From the NCBI GenBank assembly GCA_963682025.1, contig OY821519.1, positions 111,837,764 through 111,901,763 of the forward strand: a stretch of 64,000 bases of DNA. Reading direction: 5' to 3'. The position numbers and the translations under genes are program-made. This DNA comes from Cordilura impudica. Taxonomy: Eukaryota > Arthropoda > Insecta > Diptera > Scathophagidae. The notes under the pieces were generated by a model that did not search any database, was not told where the DNA came from, and worked only from the letters and a program-made list of their open reading frames with translations. Positions 32,153 through 45,900 of the stretch are shown here, piece by piece. The first letter of the stretch is position 1; each line of letters starts with the position of its first letter.

Positions 32153-33250
32153 TCAAGTTGAATGTGTGATGGACAGATTAGCTACCACTTTTAAAGCTTT
32201 ATTTTGCATACGTTGCAAACCATCTAACTCAGAACTTTTCTTATGTCCATACAAAACAGCTAAATAATTAAAATAGCTTTGAACTAGTGCATTGTAAATT
32301 AATAATTTTGTTTTTCCATCAAATTTGTTCTTAAATTTGTATAGAAAACCAACAGCTGGGGCTGCTTTCATCTTAATATTCTGGATATGTTGACTCCAAG
32401 CGAGATTGCTTTGCAGTTGTATACCTAAATACTTAATAGAACTGACTTCCGAATATGGTTTAAATCTCGTCAATCGAGTTTTGTTAGCATTTAGGAAGAG
32501 GTTATTTATTCTCGAAAACTCCAATATTAATGCCGCATCTTGTTCTATATATGCTTTGGCTACGGTTTCATGCTTGTAGGGGTAAAATAAACAAATATCA
32601 TCTGCACATATAAAAAGTTTACCAGTAACTTCAAGATTTTCCAAGTCATTAAGATAATTAGTAAGCATTAAAGGTCCAAGTACGCTGCCTTGCGGTACAC
32701 CATGTTCAACTTCACGAAATGAACTTTTACGAACACCAATCTGGACAAATTACTTGCGATTTCTCAAACAACTTTCCAAAAGAGATAGTTCTTTTCCACA
32801 TATACCATAACACTTAAGTTTTTGTTGCAAGATGTCATGAGCAATTGGATCAAATGCCTTTGTAAAATCGTAAAATAAACCTGCCACGCCACGATATCCA
32901 TCATCCAGTCCTTTACAAATAAAATTAACGACATTTGATATTGAAAATCATTTAGTAAACTATGGGTTTTCATAAAAGTGGAAATTTTATTGTGCAAAAT
33001 TCGTTCGAACACATTATCAATGCCAAATAACATAGCGATCGGTCTATACATATCGGAGGTACAACTATTGATTCCTTTTGAAATCGTTATTACTTTATGA
33101 ATTTTTAAAATATCAGGATAAATGCTCATGTTTACCATATTATTAAAAATATTTACCAAAATAGTAGTAATCTCATTCTTATTATTCAGTATAATTTTGG
33201 GCTATATATTATCATGTCCAGCGCTTTTTATGGCTTTATCTTTAATATAA
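32153..33250 (-). pseudogene. Second decayed LINE ORF2 fragment
   Basis: Minus-strand pieces give IYPDILKIHKVITISKG, DMYRPIAMLFGIDNVFERIL, then, after frame breaks, the GVPQG region at about 32700, LFICADDICLFYPYK (Tyr of YADD replaced by Cys) and a C-terminal SIKYLGIQLQSNLAWSQHIQ with LQRMQNKALKV. Several frameshifts lie between 32668 and 32900. The family differs from the neighbouring Jockey-like element. Confidence 0.75.
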
Positions 33251-33629
33251 CATCCTGTACCACTTCATATGTTGTATCATTATCCTATTTCATATGTATA
33301 ATGTACGTACAAAACTAAAAAGAGCACATTTTTTAAAAATATCAATAGCTCTAAATGAAAATTAAACAGCACTGCTTTATTACAATGACCCTAGGTTGGA
33401 TATTTTCGCGTTTTTACACATTCAAAAGTACTACGTTGGCATCTCTGTATGTTATTTGTGTTTATTGTATTTTTGGTATTTGGTTTTTGCTTATTTCTAA
33501 TCTCATTCAGCTGAATTAAATTAAGTTGAGATGCAAAAGCAACAGCGCCAGTAATAAAATATTCTTGAAAAGTGAAAGAACAATTTAATATTTATTCGCA
33601 GAAAAGATAAATTTTTCCGATAAATAAAT
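33251..33629 (+). promoter_or_regulatory. Upstream region of quemao
   Basis: About 380 bp separate the LINE remnant from the quemao ATG. No TATA box is obvious. A CAGCTGAATTAAATT stretch lies near 33508. The true transcription start cannot be read from sequence. Confidence 0.35.
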
Positions 33630-33915
33630 ATGGAAGAACTTTGCGGTATATTGGAAATGACCAAAGACAAATCTACACAAAAGGAACAAGATGAGGTAAA
33701 TATACATATGTGGATAGTAGATCATGTGAAGAATTTTTCACAAAATTTTATCATTTGTAGATACTGCTACAACCATTTGCATACATCCAACAAATTCCTG
33801 GCAAACAGTTTCGTTCTCAGCTGTCTTTAGCATTCAACTATTGGTTGCACATCCCGGACGAGAAATTGCATCTTATTGGGGAAATCGTACAAATGCTTCA
33901 TAATTCCAGCCTACT
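33630..33915 (+). CDS. qm: qm exons 1-2: N-terminus and allylic-substrate helices
   Basis: Exon 1 encodes 22 residues ending KEQDE at GTAAAT. Exon 2 (33761-33915) starts [16 protein letters not shown] and ends [11 protein letters not shown] at a CT/GTAAGT donor in phase 2. The Leu completed by the first base of exon 3 gives SLLIDDIED, the canonical lead into the first Asp-rich motif. Without exon 3 this looks like an orphan fragment. Confidence 0.92.
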
Positions 33916-36900
33916 GTAAGTTGAATTATTATTAAATCATAAACTTTTAATCAGAACATCTATAAGAATCATCTATAAAGGTTTTATGTTTTCTGTAATG
34001 TATATACGTATGAATGTATGTATGTATGTATGAATGTTAATTGATGCCTATAGCTCCACAGAGTGTCCAACAATGCAAAAGTATATGTATTCCATTCAAT
34101 TTATAAATTAATGTTCGAATTGATTAATTAAAATGCCTGCTATTTGTAATAAAACTGCTGGCTCTTTTTCATCTTCTGCACATCATGATTGTTCATTTAA
34201 ATGTTCTTTTGAATATAATCAATATTAATTTAACTATAAACAGATATGTTTTACATGAATCATCAACTAAATTTGTTTTGGTATCCTAAATCAATTAGGT
34301 TATTTATATCTGTTTACTCTACCCAAAAATAATATAAACAATTCAAATTGGAAAATTACCAAATACGTGCTATTCCAAAATTTTGAAATTAAAACTGGAA
34401 AATATAACATAAATTCCAACAATTCTTTATACATTAGGGATATGACTTTTAATAGTTTTTGGAATTATCAAAATTGGCATAACATTAAATAAAATATTAA
34501 AATAGAGGATGATTCAGGGGATTGAAATTGTGTCCTCATCAAAAAATCTGGGTGTTGTTTTTAATGACACACTTAGTTGGAACAGTTATGTAAACGATGT
34601 TGTAGGGAGATCGTATGGTATGCTTCGAACGATTTGGGCGACTCAATCTTGCAATCCATTGAATATAAGAATAACACAGTACAACGCATGATTTCGGGAC
34701 TCAATTTTGATAATTTTGTGTGAAAGTAGCCTAAAAAATAAGAACTTCTGTATCATTCGTTTGGTCATGTTACATCAACAAATAATTTTAATATTTTTTT
34801 TAAGTTAGTAAGTATCGTATAGGGGAATTTGTCACGTTTTAGGCTCTTTGGTTTGGCATAACTCGAGAACCACTACTCGGATTTCGCTGAAACAATTTTT
34901 GAAAAATCAAGAATTACAATTACTTTCATCTGTTTATATAACGTTTCGCTACATAAGCAACAGTTTCGCAGTTATAAATAAATGTATGAAGAAAAAAAAA
35001 ATATTTTTTGCCTAAAAATTTTTTTTTTTTTTAATTCATAAAAAATCCAAAACGGTCAAAAGTGCCAAGTCCTATTACTTTTGCGTAAAGTCACATAACC
35101 TATGAACAAAATGAGACATAAATCATGAAAATCGATGAACGCGTTTCGCTTTTATTCACAATTAAGTGAAGGTATGAATTTCAAAAAATTGCTCGAGATA
35201 TGCACAAAATTCTTTGGAAAAAACATTAATGACTTTTTTATGATTTTCAGAATTAAAAAAAAATGTAATAAACAAAAGGTTATTTGATTTTTATGATTGC
35301 GGTAGCAAAGTAATAAACGCTAATAAATGTGCGTGGACAAAAATGAAAAAAGGAAAGTGCACTTTTTAAATTAATTGGGGTTTTCCGTTAGTTACCTGAA
35401 TAATTTTTTTACGGAAATTACGGAAATTTGCGCCCATTCATAAGTACCAGTCAGTAAAATATTGAAATATACGTAGTATTTATAGGTGTTCATTGATCGG
35501 TTTTTGTCATTCAACAATTGCCGACGAACACGAACAAATAACAAGCTATTTTTTTTTCCGATTTTTTAAAATGAATAACAACAAAACATATAATATATTT
35601 CAATATGGAAAATAACAATTGCCCAAAATTGGATGATTTTTGTTACGTTTGTGGTCATATCGTCCTAAAAATAGACCAAAAGGGTCGAAAAAACTTGTTT
35701 AGTGAGGAATTCAAAACAGCGTATTGTCATTATTTTGATGAAGCAGATTTAAGTGGTGCAAATTTTACGCCGAACACAGTGTGCAAAAATTGTTATAAAC
35801 CCTTATAATGTGGATACATGGAAAAGGTGGAGAGTTTTCTTTTATGAAGCCAGTAATTTGGGTGGAAGACCTAGGTGGACATAATAAATCCAGGTGCTAC
35901 GCATGCATAAATTCTCGTCATGGATTAAACAGAAAACAATTGAAAACAAAAGTATACATTGCTGCTTTTACTGCCACACTTCCAGTTAAACGCGCTGCTG
36001 ATATCGATACACCTAAACCTCCGAGTCTGGATACTGTGTCCCTGCCAGCCGAAACCGTTTTCACCAATCCGACCAATGTAAATGATGCAGATTGGACACC
36101 CGATATTGAAAAAATGCACCACAACCGCTAACACAAATCGAAATGGATTACATTGTTGCCAAGATGGGACTATCACAACAAAAATCCCAAATGTTGACAT
36201 CAGAACCACAAGCGTCAACTTCAACGAGGATGGATAGTGACAATAATTGAAAATGTTCTAAATTTTGTTTCCATGCACAGATAACATATAAAAATCACAT
36301 ATTTTCTGTGTAAGAATAGCTGTAATATGAATCGGAATGTTTTTTTTCATGCAAAATAAAGTTTACAAAAAAAAAAAAAAAAAAAAAATTTTTAGGCAAA
36401 AAATATTTTTTTTTTTCTTCATACATTTATTTATAACTGCGAAACTGTTGCTTATGTAGCGAAACGTTATATAAACAGATGAAAGTAATTGTAATTCTTG
36501 ATTTTTCAAAAATTGTTTCAGCGAAATCCGAGTAGTGGTTCTCGAGTTATGCCAAACAAAAGAGCCTAAAACGTGACAAATTCCCCTATACGATACTTAC
36601 TAACTTAAAAAAAATATTAAAATTATTTGTTGATGTAACATGACCAAACGAATGATACAGAAGTTCTTATTTTTTAGGCTACTTTCACATAAAATTATCA
36701 AAATTGAGTCCCGAATCAATAAGCTTAAAAATGTTGTACTGTGTAATACTTGCAAAATCATACCTAATGCCGGTTTTATTATACGGGTGTGAAATTTTTT
36801 GCTTTATGTGACGCAACTAGTAAGAGAAAATTAAATTTGGCCTTAGGTATGTTTATGGATTAAAGAGACTTTATCGTATTACCTCGTTTTCAACAAGATT

Positions 36901-39900
36901 ATATGGAATGTCGTTTGATAATATTTTAAAATTAAAGGTGATAGTCTTATTACACAAAATCATATAGAAGAAGGAACCATCATACCTTTTCAACCGCTTA
37001 ACCTTTGCAAGATCCAATAGAGAGAGAAAGCTTGTACCGATAAGATATCGTAGTAAAATTTCTGAATGGCAGTTCTACTTTAATGCCGTTTATCTCTGGA
37101 ACTTACTACCAAATCAAACACAGAAAATTAACAGCGCAATACAGTTTAAAAACAAAATAACTGCTAGTTTTTCAACGTAAATTTAAATTATTTGTCACTT
37201 ATTGTTTTTAATACACTAATGTTATTTCAACCATTTTTTTTCAAAATCTTACCATTTGATTCTTTTATATTAAATTATGTCATTCATTCATTTATTTTAT
37301 TTTTTTTATTTACTTTATATAATTATATAATTTATTTAAATATTTTTGTATATTGTAACGTGTTTTTCTTTAAAAATATAATATAAAAGATGTAAATCTT
37401 GTTGTATGGGAAGAATAAATAAAAATACTAAATACTAAATAGTTCTGTAAAAATACAAACAAGTTTAAATTACACTAGATTGAATGTCAGCTCTGTTTGA
37501 AAAATTCGTTATATCCAGTAAATGCAAAATCTTTGATACCCTTCACCTGGCTTTATTTGACTATTTATAACAAATTTAAGCAAAATATTTGAAAAACTAT
37601 ATATAACAATGAAACCAACAAAAAATTATATATGTAGTATTCGTAACGTATCGAATGGACATATTATGGCATTCGATAAGTTACGTATCGAAATTAATAA
37701 ATAAAAGTACAAGATTTTTTCTGTCGTAATAGAATAAAAACATATGTTTTGAAAAAAAAAACAACAAAAAAAAAAATAAAAGTTTTGGCGCTAATAATAC
37801 GCAGGAAATATAATTTAAATGTAACAACCAAAAAAGTATAAAAAAAAAAAAAAAAAAAATACATAAATAAAAAATAAAAAAGGAATTCGATGTAACAGTC
37901 GATCCTTTTTATTTGTAGGTCAACTTTTTTAATAGCCATGTTGGCGTCATGCTTCTCTTCTTTTATTTTCGAGATCTTTTCTTCAGGCATATGGTCATGA
38001 TTATAATTTTAATCACGGTGAAATTTTTCAGTTGTTTGGACATGTAACTATAGTATTGTTAGTATTGTTGACTCGGGGTTTTTTTTTGTAATTTTCTAGT
38101 TTTTGCATTGGCGTTCTTTCTCTAAAGATTTATTCATGACATTAGCGCCTGTTTTATAGCTGTCATTTTCTCCCTTTAAAATTGATTTTCATTTGAAGTT
38201 TTTGGATATCCAAAAGTAGTTACGGATAAAAGATCTACAGTAACATCTATGCCATTGGCCTGAATGATTTGCTCTTCTGCATACGGACCACCGCCGGTTC
38301 TTTTCTTGGAAGCTTTATTAAAAGAAATTCCCTTTTTGCGTTAAATTTTTGATCGAAAACACCTTAAATAAAAAATATGCATTTTCTTTTTACCTTTCGC
38401 CAGACTTAGTGTCCTTAATTGGTGGTCCATAGTGTAACCGTAAGTTACTCCCATAGTCTGCTTGACGTAGCTTTACCCTGGCTATAATTCGGAGTTATAA
38501 GTTTTGCCAAAGCAGAATGTTCGACCATAAATTCGGCCATGTAGTCCATTTGTTTCATATTTATTTTATTTATATAAGCCCTAAAGAAAAACAAAACATA
38601 TTTTAGCATATTTTAATATTTAAATCTTACACTTACAATTTTTTTTTACCAGAAAAAGTATTAAAACAACACTTCTAGATATCAATTTGGCTAATGAGTA
38701 ACTTTTTGTAATTTCCCACTCGTTAACGTACTCGTTACCGAATGCTACAATCTCAAATTTTGTTAGGTGATAATCGATAACGAATGCCGTAATTCGGCCC
38801 CTGGTAATGTGAGTATTTACTAACTTCTTCTATCGTTAATTTCCTCAGCATTATTATTTAAAATTTTTGCACAAAAATAGAATTGTAGTATTTTTGCTTT
38901 ATTTACCACAAAACTCAATCATATGTTTTTCAAACATGTGTTTTTCGTGCTTGCTAATTCTTACTGGCAAAAATATGTTCAGTAAAAACTAGCAAGTTTT
39001 CAAAGACTAAACTGTCACTTTACGCTTTCATTTGTTCTCTTTTACTGGGTTTTTGAAGTAAACGAACAGGATCCAGTAAATTTTGTGATAATTTGTACAA
39101 ATTATTAGAAATTATTACGTAAACGAACAGAGCTAATGTGTGAAAAATAAAGACTTTTTAAAAAACACACGTACTTGACAGTATAGGTTCGATTCTACTA
39201 CCAAAGGGTAGTTAAACCCTATAATTGGTTTGGCGAGTTTGGTTACCAATTTTTTTTGAAGCCTCAAAAGACTGAAAATTAGTGGGTCCCTCGAAAAAGT
39301 CACTTTTTTTCCCACAACTAAATCAGGCTTGGTGATACGGTTTAACTATATTTGATAATAAAGTAGGTAAGAATCTGTTGAACAAATCATTTTCTCCTGC
39401 AATTTTTTTGAAAAAATATAGAAAAAAATCTTTTTTTAAACTTTTTTCAGCAAAACTTACAGGACCTCCAAATTTTTCACTAACAATATTTGGCAAAATT
39501 GTAGCCACGGTAAAGCTGAAAAACTTCTGTGTGTATCAATACAATCAAAACGTGTCTAGTTACTCTAAATAGCTCACAAATAACACTTTGTATCTTAAAA
39601 ATGGTCGTTTTTGACTAGACTATTATTTTATTGCCTTTTTTATACCCTGTACCATTATGTGGTCAGGGTATAATGAGTTTGGGCTAATGTTTGTAACTAT
39701 GTACAAAAAAATATTTGACCTAAACCCATTTTTCATTATACCGATCGACTCAGAATCACTTTCTTAGTCGATTTAGCGATGTTCGTCCGTCCGTCTGTCC
39801 GTCTGTCTTTGTGTCCATGTAAACCATGTAATCAAACTACAGGTCGCAAATATAAATATAGAACAAACGGGGACACCAAGTCCCCGTACAAATGAACCCT

Positions 39901-42900
39901 TTACTGCCATAAGATCCAAATTATCATATAGATCTCGGTAAAATTGGGTTTGTTTCTGTTTATTACATTCATTCATCTCAGTAGTCCAAAAAGAAACCCT
40001 ATGGGACAATTCTTAGTCATAGCCCCCATATAGAACTGCTTCCCGATCTTCATTTAAAGCTATCAAAAACAAATATTTTGCACAGATTTTTCTTAAATTT
40101 GGTTTGTATATATTTTTGCATGGGTCCATTTTTCGACCAAGACCCCATATAATATAGCATCCTATATGAACTTTTTCAGTTCTGCAAGCAAAAAAAAATA
40201 AAAATTCCACTCAGATTTGGCATATGTATATTTTCTATACCCTAATTGGACCTAAGAACAATTCTCTAAACCCATGGTATAGGGTATCGCATAGTCGGTC
40301 TAGATCGACTATAATTTCCTTGATTTTGTTATTTTCTTTGTAGTATGACAATTTTAATTTTAGGTGTACTGATACTTTTTCTAGCAAGTGTATTGACAAT
40401 ATTTATTAATTATCAGGTGTGCAAATAAGATTCCGCCGTTTGACAAAATATAGCGCCACCAGTGAGCTGTGTTAAAATTTCCAGATGTAAAACGCCATTG
40501 AAAATCCTTCAAAAACATAACATTGAAATATTAGCGAATTTTTTATAAGAATCATATATTTATTTCGTGCGAAAATATCGAGTTTCGAGCAGAATAACCG
40601 GCAATTGCGGGAACTTTTGATTAACTTCTTCAATTTGAAGAACTCTGAAGCTGAGGCGCAGCAGTTGGTGGTAGAAGGATATTAGGTGAGGCTGCCTTAA
40701 GTGAGAGAATTTGTTGTGAGTGGTTTTAAAAGTTTTAAGAACGTTTAAAATCATTCAAAAACAAGGATATTGCATTCCATATGAACTGACTCCAAGACAA
40801 ATTTGAACGCTGATTTTCCACATGAAAAATGTTACTGCCAGAGATAAGTAAAAGGGTTCTCTGTACCCTATAATCACTGGTGATGAAAAATGCATCGATC
40901 GCTGACATATGACCTGTCTGTCATATGAAGATACCAAAAATTGGGTCGATTCGTGGATAGACTTAATAGATTGAAACATAAGTCACCAATTTTTGTTAAA
41001 AAAAAGGGGAAGCTTAGTTTTGGACCCGATAATTTACTTTAAAATGGACTTTGAATGGAAAGTACGTGGTTAAATTATATGAATTTTAAATACAAAATAA
41101 TGGTTTTCATTATGTCATTTTCAATGGTAATTGTTGTCAATTATTGTTAGTTGTATGAAAACGGATTTTAATCACCCCTGTTCTTGAAACCACTATCACA
41201 AAAAAAAAAACTCGTAAATGAAAAACTTCTTAAATCTACGAGTTTTTTGCTGTTCTCAAATTCCAATAAGAATATTTTTTCTCGTTTTAATTCACATAGA
41301 AAAGGCTTTGTGAAATCAAAACAAATGCCCTTTTTTCTACTAAGCAGGTCTTAAGAGATAAAAAAAACTAATTGATATTTAAACTCTAACATCTTTTTTA
41401 TTGAACCTTGTCATTATTTTAAAAAATTAGACATTAATTTTATGAAAAAAAAAACGATTTTATAAAACGTCTACATTTTGCGCTGATTAAAAAAAAACTC
41501 GTAATCAGTAGTCAATGTTAATAAAACACACTTTTGGAGATGATGTTGTTCTATATCTATAATAAAATCTTTTTATTTGCACAATCTATTTTCCATTATA
41601 ATTTTTTTAATTATAACATAGATTCTTTATGTACTAATTATTACGAATAAAGGAATTTAAAATAATTTTTCACTCAAATCACATATTTTAATTTTTTTTT
41701 TTGCATATGACTGCCACAACTTTGTTTATGTTCGAAACAGTAGTGATGCCAGTCAAATCCAATTTATTTGAATTTCGAATTTTCTTATTTCAAAAAGAGA
41801 AGTCATTCTTAATTGAATGAAATTGAAGAATAAAAACAATTAAATGAACAAGTAAATTGTTATTTTAAAAGAAAATATTTTTTTTACTTTCTTTATAATC
41901 TTTAGGAAAAACATGCAAAAATTACTTAAGGTTTTTTTTGTGAAAGTGACTAAAGAACCATATGGCACCTTGGTTTCTAGATAACATATGGTTCTGAAGC
42001 TAAACCATATGTTTCATGTCATTTGATAATAAAAAAATATGATTTCGAAAAATACTTCGAAAATATAAAATTTGTGTTTTCAAGAAACCCAAAATTTCCA
42101 TTTCATGTTATTTAAAATTCATTCTTATGCAAATAACAACGTTTCAAGAACAGGGCTGAATGTCTTGTCATTTACAACCCCTGGCAACATTTGACATCTG
42201 AAATGAAATTGACAGCATGTTGGCAATTTGTTCGTGTTTGACAGCCGGATTTTTTGTTCGTTTATAAGATGTAATGAATACGTAGTGAATAGAAAATTAC
42301 GAGATGTCAGTTGAGGCAATTGTTTGTTGTCAGCTTTTATGACATAATGAAAACCAGGCAATAGGAAGTAAGAAGAAAAAAGGGCTATACTGAAAAACAG
42401 TTCAGAAAACCAAGAAAAGTGAAAAAGGAGGCAGGACTCAAATAATATACAGCCCAATTCTAAATATTCCCAGGGAAATGAGTTCCCGGGGAATTAATTT
42501 TTCCCGAGAATAAATCCTCCTATTCTAAACAGGCGGGGAGAAGAATAATATGGGAGAGAGAATTTCGATTATTCGAATACAGCTGTTTTGCGTCAGTTGT
42601 TCTGTTTTGTTTACAAATTTAAAAATTTTTGTGGAAATTATTAGTAAAACTTTTTTTAAAATCTTTAATAAATTAAAATAAATACAAAAAATGTTCAGTG
42701 TAGCGTTTCTGATGGTAGCTGAAGCAGAAGAGCAGCAGCAGGACAAGACGGAGCAAAGCATGGCAAGAAGAAAGCTACGTGATGCCAGCAACCCACTTGA
42801 ATTGCCTGCTGAGTTTAATTTCCACTCTAAATTGCGCCATACCCGGCTTAGCTCCTCCTTGTTTCCTTTGAACATCCCGCATGCAACATCAGGGTTGGCT

Positions 42901-45900
42901 TGCATTGTGTTCAAAAGAACATGAATTTGTTTTTCTTTTGTTGCTTTTGACCTGTAAGCAACAGTAATGCCATAATAATATACAAAATTTTAAATGATAT
43001 ATATTACAATTTTTCATAAAAATATTAAATACTTACATTTTTCGCAGCACTCCCTCTCAATTTTTTGGCGGAATTATTCCCAAATTATTCTCCCTTTTAT
43101 TGACATTCAGAATAGCTACTTTTTTCCCGGGGAAGAGATTCCCATTTTCGAAGTTCTTTTAGAATAAGGGTAAAGGGAAAAGAGAAAAAATTCCCGGGGA
43201 GATTTTATTAAGAATAGGGGAACAGGGAATAGGGAAAAAATTCCCATGGAATTGTTATTGAGAATTGGGCTGATAAATTACAGAAACTCCCAAGAATAAC
43301 ATCGAGGAAAAAACTTAAACCTTATTTCATCAACAAGTATGAATTATGCATTATGGACGATACGTACCTGGTGACTTCTAACATCTACAAGGAGTGTATT
43401 TTTTTATGGCAACCTCTGCTCCTAGTGTAGCTGGATTGGATGCTACAGGACTATCGAAAGTCAGAACCTATTAGGCTTTTAAATCGGTTACCACATAATT
43501 CAAAATGGGCTTCGAAAAAACATTTTAGGTCAAGTTCCCTTCAAGAAAGAACTGGGATAGGGTAAACCTAACGGCAGGGTACGACACTCGTGTCTTCACT
43601 GATGGCTCAAAGATGAGTTAGGCGGCACTTCTCTCTCTCAACTCTTATAGTACATCTTCCGTTCAGGTAGGACAGTGCAAGGAGGAACTGTCGAGGCTAA
43701 GCCGCTTTTCCGTGATTACTCTTGAATGGGTCTCGGCTATAGGGACTTTTACGGTAATGAACGGGCAGACGAACTAGCAAAAATAGGTTCTGCTCTTAAT
43801 GCTTCTTCTGCGGTATATGTCGCAACTCCAGAAGGTACCATTAAGGGGGAATCTTCATGCACATGCTACGAGCAGCGGAAAATAAATGGAATAATATTGA
43901 AATATGCATGACCGCAAGGCAGGCGTGGTCTGACTGTAACTTAAGACGGTCTAAGTCTAAATATCACTGCTACAACTACGGAATACCTCGAGAAGAGGAA
44001 GCAGTATTAGGTTCAGAACACTAGGCCGACACATGGATGACATATTTGGTATATCGACTTAGAGATTACTGATATTTTGCAATATTCGTTTCTAGTGGTG
44101 TGGTTTTTCAAAATGAAGTTCCACTCAAAAAAATTGTATTTTTATGTATCGGATATTAGAGGGAATGTCCGTGAACAATTTAAGACACAAAAACTAAGTG
44201 CCCGAAAAATTTTTGGTTTGGCAGGCTATTTGTAGTTATGGGAAAAGAAGCTATTTGACAATGGGTACGATTAATACCGATTTTGACTAAAGAATGTTTG
44301 CAAGAGAGATTACTTCCATTCCTAAAGCACAAATAGGTCTCTTAGTTTTTTTGACCTGATGCTGAATCTTGTTATTACAGTAAATGGGCTATTACAGTAA
44401 TGGCACAAAAAATATCGGAAAAGGTTTTTGGAAGTATTCCTGAAAAACTTAAAATTTTCATATAAAGCTATTAATACATGGAAAATAATATCTTATATGT
44501 TAATTTAAATAATATTCTCATCAATTATTAGTAATGTTTAGTAAAATCGGTTATTTCAATTAAAAGTTTTTGCGATTTATTTATGTTTTTTGAACGAATG
44601 AACCCCGCCACTCACTTTCCCTGGAGGGGGCACGTCCCCTTAACGAGGAGACCGCATACACATCAGGGTCTGGACCCTGGCGGATTCCAAACAAGTGCTG
44701 ACAAGTATATTGTGTGGTCGTAAATCAGCTGATATTAAGTAACAGTCAAGTTTCAATATAAACAACAAAAAATAATTATGGTATTCAAGTATAACGCGCT
44801 TTACTTTCAATACATTACAATTAAAATCAACGAAATTGTGTAACACATTAAAATAATGACAAATTCTGTGGAAAGGATAAGAATTAGCATAATTAGTCCT
44901 AAATTAGTCTAAATGCAGCGGACTAAATTGTCTTGTGAATATACAAGGTTTGTTATACTCTCCACTCCAGTGTGCAGAGGGTATATATAAGTTTGTCATT
45001 CCGTTTGTAATAATTAGAAAAAAAATTTGGACCCCATAAAATATATATATTTGTGATCCTAATAATAACCGGAGTTGATATAGCGATGTCCGTCTGTGGA
45101 AATCAATCGGGCAGCTAGGGTGCTCGTTGACATAAAAAATAATTCATGAACATCCTGAAAAGTTTGCTATTTAAAATCGTCCAAATCGGTCGATCAGGGC
45201 CCGAGATTTGAATGAAGAACTAAAAAAAGTCTTCAAAAAATATAATTTTCTATGTTGTTCTTGTCACGATCACGCCCTCAATAGTGTGCAGCTACAGTGA
45301 TCATTTTTAGTGAGAATGATTCACCAAATTCATGGGAAGATTTCTGTTTCAAAAATCATTAAAATCGGTGGAACAGGTCCAGGGAAATCTCTGAAAAAGT
45401 AAAGTAAAAATATGATGTTTCTATATTGTTCATATTGTTATTCTAAATGTTGTGTTGTTGTCATAGCTGGACTTGTTGTTTTTGTGGTCGTTGTGGTAGT
45501 AATATAATAAAAACTAACCCTTTGTACATTTTTTTTATTAACTCTTTAAAAATTTCCATTGTTTTGGTATCACTAAAAAAAATTTGTTAGATCATTTCTG
45601 TTATTACCACGAGCCTGCCTGCAAAATTTCAGATCGAATGGGTAACGGCAAAGCGGTTAAAATCGATCCAAAATTTTTTCGACAAGCAGACACTACGAGT
45701 TAATATAAAGGGAGTAAAAATTCACCAACATCTAAAGCAAATAATGCTAAAATACCTAGTTGTTAATAAAAAAAAACAATGTAAATTTAGCAAAAAAAAA
45801 TTTTATGTATTAATTTATTTAAAGAGAAAAACACAAAAATAACGTTTGATGTTGTATTTTTTGTGTGTAATATTTACATATATGTACATACATAAACATA

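Larger units (their letters stand above)
34500..37440 (+). mobile_element. LINE C-terminal fragment split by a long-TIR DNA transposon
   Basis: The left part (34509-34674) reads [20 protein letters not shown] and ends CNPLNIRI. After the insertion, the right part from 36747 reads [17 protein letters not shown], then broken frames to [19 protein letters not shown] and a 3' tail with (AAATACT)n at about 37420-37440. The frame resumes exactly if one TAA copy is removed. Confidence 0.8.

Noticed and set aside
36350..36392. AATAAA followed by a long A-run, suggesting a retroposed mRNA inside the long-TIR element
   Set aside because: The A-run also occurs in inverse at the inner edge of the left TIR (about 35017-35033), so it belongs to the inverted repeat.
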